A stretch of DNA of 64,000 bases from Stereocaulon alpinum (taxonomy: Eukaryota > Ascomycota > Lecanoromycetes > Lecanorales > Stereocaulaceae), in NCBI GenBank assembly GCA_018257865.1, contig JAEUBA010000019.1, positions 62,001-126,000 of the forward strand. The letters are read 5' to 3'. The notes under the pieces are model-generated. The model did no database searches, had not been told where the DNA came from, and saw only the letters and a list, made by a program, of their open reading frames with translations. Below, in pieces: positions 54,468 through 64,000 of the stretch (the stretch's first letter is position 1; each line of letters opens with the position of its first letter). A program made the translations under genes and the position numbers.

Positions 54468-54770
54468 TCTTCTAGCCATATAGCCTGTCGGAACTAGATG
54501 GTGTGTATCCCCTTCTCGGGGGAATGTTTCGTGGGGAATTATTTGAATATACAACCTTTACATCAACATCAGACACGATAGACGCGAACGAACTCAAAGC
54601 CGCTCATGGACGATTAGGGCTCAGTCAAGGCGCGATGAAAAGGCAAGCTCAACCGTATGCCCCCTACCCTTTAATCCTCCCACCTTTCAAACAAGGGACT
54701 CACCACCAGCGGAGATATACAACAAACCAGCCCAACCCCCCTCATCACCAAAATCCCACCTCATAAACCT

Positions 54771-55711
54771 TTATTCCCACCCCCACCTTTACCTTTACCT
54801 CAACCCAATATCCATCACCAGCCCATCACACCGACTGCATCATCCATCATCCACCATACCCCATCCTCCATACCAAACACCACAACCCCTACCAAACCGT
54901 CATCTCCTCAAAGGTAACTAAAACCAGAAACCAAAACGCCCCATAGATCCATCCGAAAGCAACTAAAAGCACAGTTCCAACTATATCCAACGACAACCAC
55001 GAACTCTTCCTAGATGGGGCGGGGGCTACCAAGACTCCAACGCTACCTACCGTCGGTCTTTTATCGTAGGTCAAACAAAACCAGCAGAGGTTGTATACGG
55101 CCATTGCATGAATCGAGATTTAAAAAAGTGATGCACATCTATATATTACCTCCCCTCCTTTCGTGGAATGCGGTGGCAACTCTATCTATGCCTCAAAGGG
55201 TGAGGGAGTGAGGGAGGAAAGTCGATATATCACCGCATAGAAAACATCTCTCTCCTCTGAGTGAACATGAGATATCCTTGAAATCGACGCAGAAGAAAAT
55301 CAAAATGCACTGGATAGTCTCTACCTATCCCCAGACTATGCTTTCTAACGCATCTAACCCACCCCTCTCCCTCCCCTCTAAAGCATCGCACCTCACAATA
55401 CCACCCCCCTCCGTCTTTGTATCTGTCTATCTCCATCCCAACGATTGAAAGCCCTATACCAAGAAAGCTAAGAACCATGCACCACGGTATCCATATGCCC
55501 GCAACAGGTATACCAAACGAAGAAGTCAAAAGCCCACACGCTTGCCGCACCTGTCCATCAACACAGGCATATCATGCTCAAGAAAAAGGATACCCAACGT
55601 CTATGCCGCTCCCAACACCTTCTTTCCAGTAGTAGCGATGAGTGTAGTGTCGTGTCGTGTCATACCAAATCGCCGTCTAAACTTCATCTCCGCATTCATC
55701 TCTCCAAGCAC
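54771..55711. other. mostly non-coding 3' flank of RhoGAP gene
   Basis: A C-rich, A-rich plus strand runs through this stretch. A 71-codon minus-strand frame with one hydrophobic segment is listed separately at low confidence. A second hydrophobic frame (FLGIGLSIVGMEIDRYKDGG, about 55478-55400 minus) might belong to the same small gene. Confidence 0.4.
54889..55104 (-). CDS. possible small membrane protein
   Basis: The frame starts at an ATG and encodes 71 residues, with a hydrophobic segment at about 39-65 (DIVGTVLLVAFGWIYGAFWF) after a Ser/Arg/Lys stretch. A second hydrophobic minus-strand frame lies about 300 bp upstream, so this could be the last exon of a small multi-pass protein. No family is recognised. 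Chance cannot be excluded in a pyrimidine-rich region. Confidence 0.25.
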   Translation of the reverse strand: MAVYNLCWFCLTYDKRPTVGSVGVLVAPAPSRKSSWLSLDIVGTVLLVAFGWIYGAFWFLVLVTFEEMTVW

Positions 55712-58700
55712 TCAATCGCTCTCCTCATAGCTAGCACCACCAGCCTCATCTCCTTTCCCCCAGACCTTGACTTCGACCTCCATGCCCACTCCATTTCCCT
55801 TCTTCTCTTTCAAATCATCCCCTGCCTCAGCAACAGCTCCCTCCAGCCGGGCCTTAACATCCCTCAACTGCTCCTCCGCCCACTCAGCCCTCCGTTTCCA
55901 AAGTCCACTTTCCTCTTTCGCAACCCTAACCTCATTATCAAGTCCGACTTTTCCTTTACCCCAGCTGCCCCTCCTCTCATCCGCAACACCACCGTCTTTA
56001 CACGTATCCCTCACAGCATCCAAGCCCCTTCTCGCAGCCAGGACTTCCTCTCCCTTCTGCTCTAACATACGCTGCAAGCGACAAATCTCGGTATAAAGCG
56101 TGGCGTTCAAGGACCCGTGTCGCTCGAGAGCTTTGAGGTTGTCGCTGGCATCAAGATAGCTATTGCTGCGAGTGCGTTCGCCGGTGCTGGGGAAACCATT
56201 GAGCCAACTGGGTGAAGAAGCGCCGTTGGGAGAGTGAGAGCGGGCAAGGGTGGTCACTCGTTTAGGACTAGGGTGCTCCATCGGTGGCCCCTCAAGCGTC
56301 GGACTTGAGAGACGGTGAGATCCCGTCGATAACGTAGAAAGAGGACGAGCAGACTGGTATTGGACGGTGCCAGAAGGTAATACTTCTGGCCGTACGGAGG
56401 AGAGATCGCGTTTGGCAGTGACCGGGGATTCGGAAAGGACCAGCGTGTTCCTCTTCACTATCTCGGCATCTCGATCGTGCACAAGATTGTAGATGGAGGG
56501 CCGTTTGTCTCGAGACGACCTCGGAGTTGTCTGCTTAGGAGGAGATGGCGAGCGGCTCACAGTTTTGCGATCACGGCCGACAGTGCGGACTGGCTTCGGG
56601 ATGAGAGACTCCGTCTCCGGGCTGGGGGTGCGCGGAGGGAAGGAGGTAAAAGGATCTTCAAGGGGACTTATTGGGGACGGTATAGGTTTAATGTAGGCAT
56701 AGACTGTGGGAATGTCGTCTTTGACGACTTGCTCCTCTTTACGATTGGCTCTTGAGGCTTCAGCGAATTGCTGAGCAAGATACTTGACGCTGTTCCGCTT
56801 TTCCCCAGCAAGAGGTAGTTCGTCCTCGTTCGTTCGGGCATCACTTGCTTTGCGGATATGGGGAACGTTAGGAAGCGACATATAAGCATCAGATCTTGCC
56901 CGATATTCTGCGAGGCTATTGTATGTTTCAAGGGGCCTCATGCCTAGAGGCGCTTCGGTTGGCATCGGAGAGTGACGAGATTGGGACGAAGACTTTGGTG
57001 ATGTATGACGTGTTGGGAAGCTGGCTCTTGGCGATGGGTCTTGATTTGATAGTGCAGGTGTTTCCTCCAGCTTGCGAGACGGACGGCTTTGACCTGAGAT
57101 CTTCCTAAGTGCAACAGCAGCATCTTCCTCGCTAGTTCGGGGTAAGTGCTCAGCTTTTTGGAAGTCCGTTATCGGAGGAAGAGGTTTGTCCAAGAACGGC
57201 TTTAGCATTCTGGGTGTGGGCGGTAAAGTCTGGTTGACGTCCTGTAGATGCGCAGCCTTAATGACCGTTGTGGGTGAGTCACTAGACGATCGCACACGTT
57301 TTCGCTCTCGTGGAGTATCTCTGGAGGAAGTGTGATGTGGAAGCTCATTAGATGGATCGAAGACTGATGCATCTTTAGGGCGATGTAGTAACGTGCCCAT
57401 TGACATTTTGTCCATTGCAAGCTCTGAGTTCGTCCGCTTGTCTTGGTCAAGTCGGTCAATATCCTCTATGGGAGTGAAGTCTTTTTCATCAGAAGCCGTG
57501 CGATAAGGTTCAACGGGGTGCCGAAAGCTCTCTTCCATAGCTTCTATTATATTTGCAGTCTTAGGGCTCTGGTCAGGGTGCTCCTCATCAGCCGCCGGTT
57601 GGTAGGTCTGCTGTACGCGCTGATCATCTTCCAAGGCCTTGACCGTGGTGTTCGGACTACGAGACATTGGTGATTTGCTTGATATCCGTACTTTGTGTTT
57701 CACGATGGCTCCGCCTACAAACTCATCAGGAAGCTTGCGTCCCCGTAGAACATCCATGAATATCATGTCTTCTTCGGAGTTCATTGTCAGTCTGCTGCCA
57801 GCGCGGCTCGGAACGTTCTTGATCCGACTCGAGCTCCTCGTCTGCCACGAAGCGCTCATGGCGCTGTTGATTTCCCGGAATTGCCCGACAACGTCCTTCC
57901 AGATCAGCAATAGTAGTTGCATTATGCTTGCCGTGAGATTGGCTCGGTCGATATGGGCAGAAAGGGTTGCACCCTTCTCAAGCTTGTTTGGGGCAGAGCT
58001 TCGCTTTTGCTTCTTTGATTTCTTCATACTATCTGTCGAGGTCCGTGGAGCACCCTCCAGGCTTTCACGTCTACCAACGTCAACCTTGTCCGTTAAGTCG
58101 CCTAGCAACAATGGCCCAAGGACCACTCCCAGAGATTGGTAGCCCATCAGCTCCGACGTGAGCTGATTTTGTTGCCCTTGACCGTCGGTGGCGGTGCCAT
58201 CTACTTCAGACCTCTCAGCCTCAGATCCAAAGTATGCTGCAAGGCCCAAGACCGCTTGAATTAAATGAATACGGTAAGCTGATGAGAGGCTCGAGATTGC
58301 AAGGGCGATCAACTTGGCACGCAGGATTGTGTTCTCTGAATCTGACAGCTCAGGGTCGAGGCACAGATTCAGAAGAATGTCTCGAACTGCCTCAAAAACC
58401 TCAAGTGTTCCGAGCAGACCGCCCGGTAGGCCGATCAGGATCTTCTTGAAGACCGAAGCAACGTCCGGGACGCTGTGTTCTATGTTTGTAGGAAGAATTC
58501 CTGGGCCGACTGTCTCCTCAACTTTTGATGGACTTCCGGCATGGTAGAATTGATGGTCATAGAAATCATATAACGCATTGATTGTAGTCGCTTGGCCAGA
58601 CACACGGAATATGCCTGGCGCGTTGCGGCCTGTGCCATGCTTAGCTTCAAGATCCACGTTTCTTCACGGTCTGGAAGACTTACCATGTTGGCACAAATAG

Positions 58701-59744
58701 GTAGCGGTTGCTGAAAGACAAGTCGGCAGAGTCAGCTTATCCACAGCGAAGTCGTGTGGAAGAACTAAGATGCCAAGTCCTCCAAGTCGGCCAATTTCCT
58801 CCAAGCTTTTGCCCTTTACGATGTTCTTGGGCGCACCCTCGGAAAGCAAATTGATCCCTCCAAGGCTCTTCTTCCGTGTGAGAGGTTTGTATGTAGTCTT
58901 CGCCTTTAGGGTGTAGGTTGAAGAAGATCGACGGAACAGCTTCCGCGCGATCCAGCCGTGTTGGTGAGATTTGGTTGTCACTTTGGTTTTGTCGTCATCT
59001 GGAGACGTGTCAGTCATTAGACGCCAGCGTTCTTGAGGGGTTACTCAACACACCGCTTGACGCTGCCGCTATACGGCGAAGTCCATGCTTCTCTGCCAGT
59101 TGATTATACTCTTCTCTGTATTGCGAGGCTCTTGAGCGGCGAGAGCTACAGGATGAGTCTGTGAGCACTCGATGACTGACAGTACTCCAGGTCATACTCG
59201 TCGTACGAGAAGGAACGTGTGCTGGTTGCTCAGGCTCATCGGGACCATCAAATGCTGCATGTTGGTCAATGGTGAAAGCGTGGATCTGCTTGTACCCATC
59301 TTTGCGAGGGCGCTGATGAGGAACAACAATGACTTCTCGACTTCCGAACCTGGGAGGTGGTTGCATAGTTATTGCCGGTCTGACTCTAATTGGCACATTG
59401 GGGCGAACGAGGTGCTTGTTTCTGCTTTCTGGCCTTACTACCGGTGATCCATCTCGTACTGCCGGTGAATTCTTGCTGCAGCCTGCCCGATAGGGCCCTG
59501 CCCTGATCGGCGCTTGTTTATCTTGTAGTTGCATCCCGCCGTGGTTAAGGAGACTTTGTGTTATCTGGACGTCCGCTTGGTTTGGTTTGCTTGACGGAAG
59601 CCGTACGCGGCCAGGTATGACAAAGGTATCGAGCGATGATCGAGCTCGAAGGCACAAGGTTGAGTCGGTTGACTCACTTGATTGGGTCGTCTCAGTCTGT
59701 CCGCTCTTCGTTCTGAACGAGAGGAGACTGATGGAGTGGTGCAT
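55712..59744 (-). CDS. Rho GTPase-activating protein (Sac7/Bag7-like)
   Basis: Three exons (59744-59054, 58998-58684, 58629-55712) give 1307 residues. RhoGAPs switch off Rho GTPases that control polarity and cell-wall synthesis. The N-terminal 300 residues are Ser/Arg-rich. Before the domain come GGINLLSEGAPKNIVKGKSL and LGILVLPHDFAVDKLTLPTC. The RhoGAP domain (about 300-520) has LCQHGRNAPGIFRVSGQATT with Arg344 as likely arginine finger, NALYDFYDHQFY, VASVFKKILIGLPGGLLG, and SLGVVLGPLLLGD. Splicing at 58683-58630 creates HGRNAPGIFRVSG. The long C-terminal half is disordered and proline-rich, ending in a coiled coil (LYTEICRLQRMLEQKGEEVL). The substrate (Rho1 by analogy with Sac7) is inferred. 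Confidence 0.93.
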
Positions 59745-60174
59745 AGCGATGTTTGTATGTATGCTGCATGTTGAGAGCTAAAAGCAAGGTGTTGAAGTGA
59801 GACATCTTGTTGTTTTGGTAGGATCACTCAAGAGCGCCTGCCCGTTCTATGTTGAAGTTGTGAGATTTTGAGGTTCTGTCGGCAAGGCCGAGTTTCACAA
59901 CAGTGAATGACAGCTCCTGCCGTAGATTACCTGGTTGAGACCCTAGTACTTAGAAGATGAGGACAATAGACCAGACCGAGGATCCCGAAGCATAATGTGA
60001 ATGCGAAATTTGATTTTGCTGCCACCTAAGTATCCTGGTCCTCTATATAGGGAGTCGTCTCGCCGTGACAGCTATATGGTGATACCCACCTACTCATATT
60101 ATATGTTACGCCGTAGGGATATCGAACGCCAAGCAAATGCATAACGTGGAAACTGCAACTGGTCCAAGTCCCAT
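59745..60174. other. intergenic, no gene seen
   Basis: This is 430 bp between the RhoGAP start and the Snf4 stop on the same strand. It holds the RhoGAP promoter. Confidence 0.5.
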
Positions 60175-61636
60175 CTAATCCGGCTTTGCATCGTCTCCCT
60201 CTCCCTCGAGGAGTATGTATTCAAGAATATCACTCAAAGTTAACATGCCAACCAAGCGGTTCTCTTCGTCCACTACGACAAGGCGATGGACTCGTGACTT
60301 TCTAATTGTATCGAAGATTGTGTCCAGACGATCATCGATGGAACATGTATAGATTCCCGGGAAATCCTGTGTTACCGTCAGTATGCCCCGCCCGAGTTCC
60401 GGCCGTAAGTGTATCTACAGACCTCTGAACGCTTCTGAAGTGCTTCGCCAACGTTCAAATTTAGATCATCATACACACCACCTTTAATCAAGGTGATAAC
60501 GTCTACTGATTCGAATACATTGGTGACGACGCCTGTAGAATTTAGCCTAGCCCATCACATGTAGTTATTACTTACCATCGCTGTTGAGGATTGGGACACT
60601 AGATATCGAGTTGTTGACAAGCTGATGGATGACTTCGAACACCGAAGACTCCATTTTCGCTGTCTCAAGATTCTTATATGTGCCAAGCTTAAGATGTTTT
60701 AACGGCTTCCGGAGCAGTTGAGTTTCCGAAACATTGACCGCAACGAACTTCAAGATCCGGTACTGCGTAACAACACTGACTACCATAGCTCGTTTAGTCT
60801 CATCATCGACATCAACCAAGGGCATACGACGCGCCCTCGATTCGAGCATTCGCCGGCATGCTTCATAGAGCGGGCGCTGAGGATGTATCGAAACTGTCTC
60901 GAGAGGCTGAACACCAATAGCTTTCTCGATGTCTTGCATCATTTTTAGCGTGTCCCAATACGTGAAGCGCATGCGCTCGCAACTTACCGCGTAGACTGTT
61001 CAGCCTGAACTGATCAATCTTCTGGACCTGTTCAGGATTCTGCCAGTAGTACTGGATGAGGTTGAGGTAGTCGGAAGTGGTTAGCAGACCAGCAAAGGAC
61101 GAAGTTTTCGAATCCCACAACGGCGCTGAGACGATGCCTATTAACGTACGTAATCAACGAAAAAGCTCTCCTTCCCATGGAGGCTAGAGCTTAAAACATA
61201 CCATTCTGTATGAGGATAGCAAGGCTCCTCTTGACTAAGAGAGCGGTATCAAAGATGATCAAGCGAAAGCTTAGCGGCAAAACATCATAGCTGGTCCTGA
61301 CTTTGAGAAAGTCTCTTATGCGTTGCTGCGCGATTGAATCATCAGCATGAGCTCGTGCATTATCGTAGCTTTCTTTGGTAGGTGGGGATGTTTTTGGGGG
61401 GGGAGGGTAGGGGGGCTGCTTCTGGGCTTGGGTTTTTGGCGCGAATAAAGCCGTCGCAAAGGGTTGTTGGGGCCAACACATACCAAGCCAATCCGTTGAT
61501 CTCGCTCGACTGCGCTTTCGGGCTCAGCATGAGGCATTGGTTGAGATTGTCCTCGTGGACGCAAGTACGATGATGGCTGCACGAAGCCCTCGTTGTTCAT
61601 GTGACTTGGATTCAGCTTCCCAGGGAGGCTAGCCAT
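60175..61636 (-). CDS. AMPK/Snf1 gamma subunit Snf4
   Basis: Six exons (61636-61484, about 61421-61202, 61137-60988, 60932-60576, 60532-60423, 60366-60175) give about 393 residues. Snf4 binds adenine nucleotides through four CBS motifs and controls the Snf1 kinase that relieves glucose repression. The exons read RIRDFLKVRTSYDVLPLSFR, NGIVSAPLWDSKTSSFAGLL, TTSDYLNLIQYYWQNPEQVQ, LRDIEKAIGVQPLETVSIHP, RARRMPLVDVDDETKRAMVV, SSVPILNSDGVVTNVFESVD and DFPGIYTCSIDDRLDTIFDT. It ends with SRVHRLVVVDEENRLVGMLT and LSDILEYILLEGEGDD. All CBS motifs are complete. The second exon's acceptor may be 61421 or 61415 (both in phase), in a proline-rich linker. Confidence 0.94.
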
Positions 61637-62080
61637 TTTCTTCCCCACGGCCGGAAGAGAAATCCAAGCCTCTAGCGGGTGTTGGGCCTGGACCAGAAAA
61701 AGTTGCGGTAAGGTCAGAGTGATAGTACTTAGTGACTGCTGCTCGGATGCGTTATGTGGAAAGCATAATAGTCTGCTTGGTTGATGTTGTTTTCTGTAGG
61801 TACAGTACGTGTATTGTGATAAAACACCGGAAACACTAGAATAGTTCTATCTACATTCACTGCTCCGCTCTCATCTAAAATATCAACATGGGGAAAATTT
61901 AAGTGTCTAAGGCAGCCAAGAGAAAAGAGGGGCTTATCGTGACAAGTGGCTCGCTTTCTCGGCCAATCAAATCGTGTCATGGTAATAGGGGGGAGAGCTA
62001 CCTTATTCATGAATTTCTCCACGGCTCGTTCCCTGGAGCCTGCCCCCTATGATAGTAATCCTTTACCGCACGCCTATCTA
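61637..62080. other. intergenic, no gene seen
   Basis: This is 444 bp between Las1 (3' end) and the Snf4 start on the same strand. It holds the Snf4 promoter. Confidence 0.5.
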
Positions 62081-62900
62081 TTACGTTCCAATGGGTCTGC
62101 TATCCCACATCCCCTGCCACTTCTGCCAGCGAGCTTCGGCTTTGTCCGTTGGTGGCATCATAGTCTCTCTTTCTTCATGCCCTCTCCCTGAAACATCTCG
62201 ACTGACACACCCTAGCTTGTTCACCGGCTGCGTTGCCGAGTCATTCCACGTTAGTGTTTCTGTCTCCTGCCTTTGCGTGATCGCTTCTCTTCCTTTAAGC
62301 GTCTTCCAGTAGTCTTCCCACAGCCATTGCATTGCTCTTTGAGCAGCACTTCTCAGGGTCTTCAAGGATGGCATGTCTCCATGGGTCGCCTCATGGCGCA
62401 GGTCAACAAATACCGCAGGCAAGCCTATCTGCTGCGCCTTGGCGTACATGGACACCTTAAATTTAGTGTCCTGTTGAGAGTCTAAGAGACCTGTGACAAA
62501 GCTGTCCGTGTTAGATGGAAAATCAAAGCAGATTGGACCGGCAGAATCGTAATCAAGCGTACCGAGAAATCGCTGTAATGTAAGCTGCCTTCACTGCAAA
62601 CATAGGCATTAGATCGGCTTGAATTTCATCCGTCAAGAGTGCCTCCGTGAGAAGCCAAGTCGACTCGACAGCGTGAGGCAAGTTCCCGCGTAATTTCCAC
62701 GCTGAGATCTGTGAGTGCGTTGTCAATACGCATCGTAGAGTTGTGATAGTGCAATATATTACCTGATCACAAGCCTTCCTCCTTAGATTAAAGTCTTCCC
62801 TTTCACTGCTCGGAGACGGAGGGAAAAGCCATTCCCGCACATCGACTAGCTCACCATGATGCCGCCATGGCGTCCATATGACTTGAACACCATCAGCCAT
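62081..62900 (-). CDS. Las1, pre-rRNA ITS2 endonuclease (short form)
   Basis: Three exons (62900-62763, 62708-62563, 62501-62081) give 234 residues. Las1 is the HEPN nuclease that, with the kinase Grc3, cuts ITS2 during large-subunit rRNA maturation. The model reads VQVIWTPWRHHGELVDVREW, ISAWKLRGNLPHAVESTWLL, AYITAISRFVTGLLDSQQD, MYAKAQQIGLPAVFVDLRHE and the HEPN active site RHEATHG (Arg130, His135). The end, WQKWQGMWDSRPIGT, matches the usual last motif of fungal Las1. What is missing is most of the central low-complexity region, so this protein is much shorter than typical fungal Las1. Either the linker is naturally reduced here or an exon in 62081-62350 has been misread. Confidence 0.85.
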
Positions 62901-64000
62901 TGCCACTCGTGTATTGCCAAGCCCTGACTGGATGCAGAGACAAAGTCATACCTTAGACAACACACGAGGCATTAGAATTAAGGGTCCTCGGTAGATCGGC
63001 CACTAGCTCGACATGTTCAAAACTTAACATGTGGCCGAGTTATGGCCCTCTGGTATACTTGCAAGTACACTGGTAGTCCTTTGAATGAAGGCCGTATCTG
63101 ATGTAGTCGTTGTCAAGGCTGTAGATTGATCAAGACTGGCCATGATAAGCGCGCTGAGAAATTGACCTTGAGTAAGCAAATAGACAGATGTCATGAAAAA
63201 AAATATGAAGGCTGGATCACTAGAATTGAATGTATACCAAGCCTCGCGACTTGGATACTAAGGTTTTAGAGTCTGTGGAGTGGCATGATGACTGAGCTCT
63301 CCAGCCGAGGCTCCCGCATATCCGGCCCACAACGTTTAGGCAGCCCATACCCTATCTTTCCATGGTCGTCGAGCACAGTTGAAACTTGTTGTTCGCCGAG
63401 TAGCCACTGAGGACACGTTTCTCCAAGCGACTGGAATGGCGTTGCCGGATGATCCTCCTGCGCAAAGTGAAATTAGTGGCGGAGATCTCGCGTCGTGCAG
63501 TTCTGCAGGCAAGCAGCCACCAGCCTCAATGATGCAGATGCCTAGGCCATGGCGTTTGCCAACTCTTGATCCATAGGTTGACTAATCGCATCAACCATTA
63601 ACCTTGCTCACGGCTAGATGGCACCTTTGTCTCGAAGTATGTCCTTCCAAAGTACTTTGAGCTTGAATTCGTGAAGGCAAGACCGCAGAAACCCACAGTG
63701 GCAGGAGACAAGCGAGAAGGGTCGTATTCGCCAAGCGGTTGTATATCTAGTCCTATCTGTCTCTAGCCCCACATCCGCTTCCTTCCTGCTTCAGCTTGTC
63801 TAACTTGCACGGCCAATGCGGCGTTAGCGGATCCTGCAACAACTCAGTGTGGTACGATATAGGCAACTGAATACGCCTGTCTCATAGTCTTCTCAGTGTG
63901 GTGATCTCGTCAGTGTGGTGCATCGATATCTGAGATTAGTAACCGTTGCGGCCGAAAAGGGGGCCCAGATAGCGGGTCGCAAGTATTTCTCTTCCTGAAC
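62901..64000. other. intergenic to window end, no gene supported
   Basis: This 1.1 kb holds the Las1 promoter and no convincing coding frame. A short motif, CAGTGTGGT, occurs three times near the end (63845, 63894 and 63911). A gene may begin beyond the right edge. Confidence 0.45.

Larger units (their letters stand above)
51720..54770. repeat. diverged repeat array with hairpin elements, no protein gene
   Basis: No coding frame in these 3 kb looks like protein. Five clear copies of a short hairpin (starting at 52069, 52357, 52694, 53035 and 54441) and two weaker ones (about 53379 and 53713) recur. Successive spacings are 288, 337, 341, 344 and 334 bp; the last interval is about two periods. 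Each has the form CCTACGAAAAC, a three-pair stem, a loop like AGTGAA, the closing stem, then TTTTTC. Three copies sit in longer similar units (see separate entries). The whole looks like an old tandem array of a roughly 340-bp unit. Confidence 0.6.

Overview
The window is nuclear DNA of a filamentous ascomycete (Pezizomycotina). Genes carry many short GT-AG introns, mostly 45-70 nt, often with a CTAAC-like branch site. The gene content is typical of moulds: an alpha-1,3-glucanase, a Ktr-type mannosyltransferase, an AtfA-like bZIP factor, an Ams2/Spt21 GATA protein and Snf4. The first 0.8 kb also carries the C-to-T scars of repeat-induced point mutation. I rebuilt exons by hand. For almost every spliced gene below the exon lengths add up to a whole number of codons, which is the main support for the models.

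Layout. 1-1.8 kb: a RIP-degraded repeat and a broken gene. 2-14 kb: five minus-strand genes (aminoglycoside-phosphotransferase-like protein, GH71 glucanase, RanBP1, a large one-pass membrane protein, GT15 mannosyltransferase). 14.8-25 kb: DUF4604 protein, a small secreted protein, Prp19, a candidate SUMO-targeted ubiquitin ligase, Phs1 dehydratase and a DUF7730-like protein. 26-34 kb: mitochondrial ribosomal proteins mL38 and uL4m as a divergent pair, 3-hydroxyisobutyryl-CoA hydrolase, and an ATF/CREB bZIP factor. 34-37 kb: a diverged duplication, a decayed gene and a G-rich tract. 37-51.6 kb: serine carboxypeptidase, RPA3, the Ams2/Spt21-like GATA regulator, SmD2, dihydroxyacetone kinase, glyoxalase II, an OBAP/DUF1264 protein and ribosomal protein S29. 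51.7-54.8 kb: no protein gene, but a diverged array of hairpin-bearing repeats. 55.7-63 kb: RhoGAP, Snf4 and Las1, all on the minus strand.

Most genes are housekeeping and do not form one pathway. Two divergent pairs make functional sense. mL38 and uL4m share 160 bp, and both serve the mitochondrial large ribosomal subunit. Dihydroxyacetone kinase and glyoxalase II share 359 bp, and both clear reactive triose-derived carbonyls. Prp19 and SmD2 are both spliceosomal but lie far apart.

The least explained part is the 51.7-54.8 kb array. At least five hairpins keep their base pairing through compensating changes and recur about every 340 bp. Three sit in longer units with Pol III A/B-box-like sequences on the minus strand. 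I found no biosynthetic gene cluster, CRISPR array, intact transposase or intact tRNA gene.
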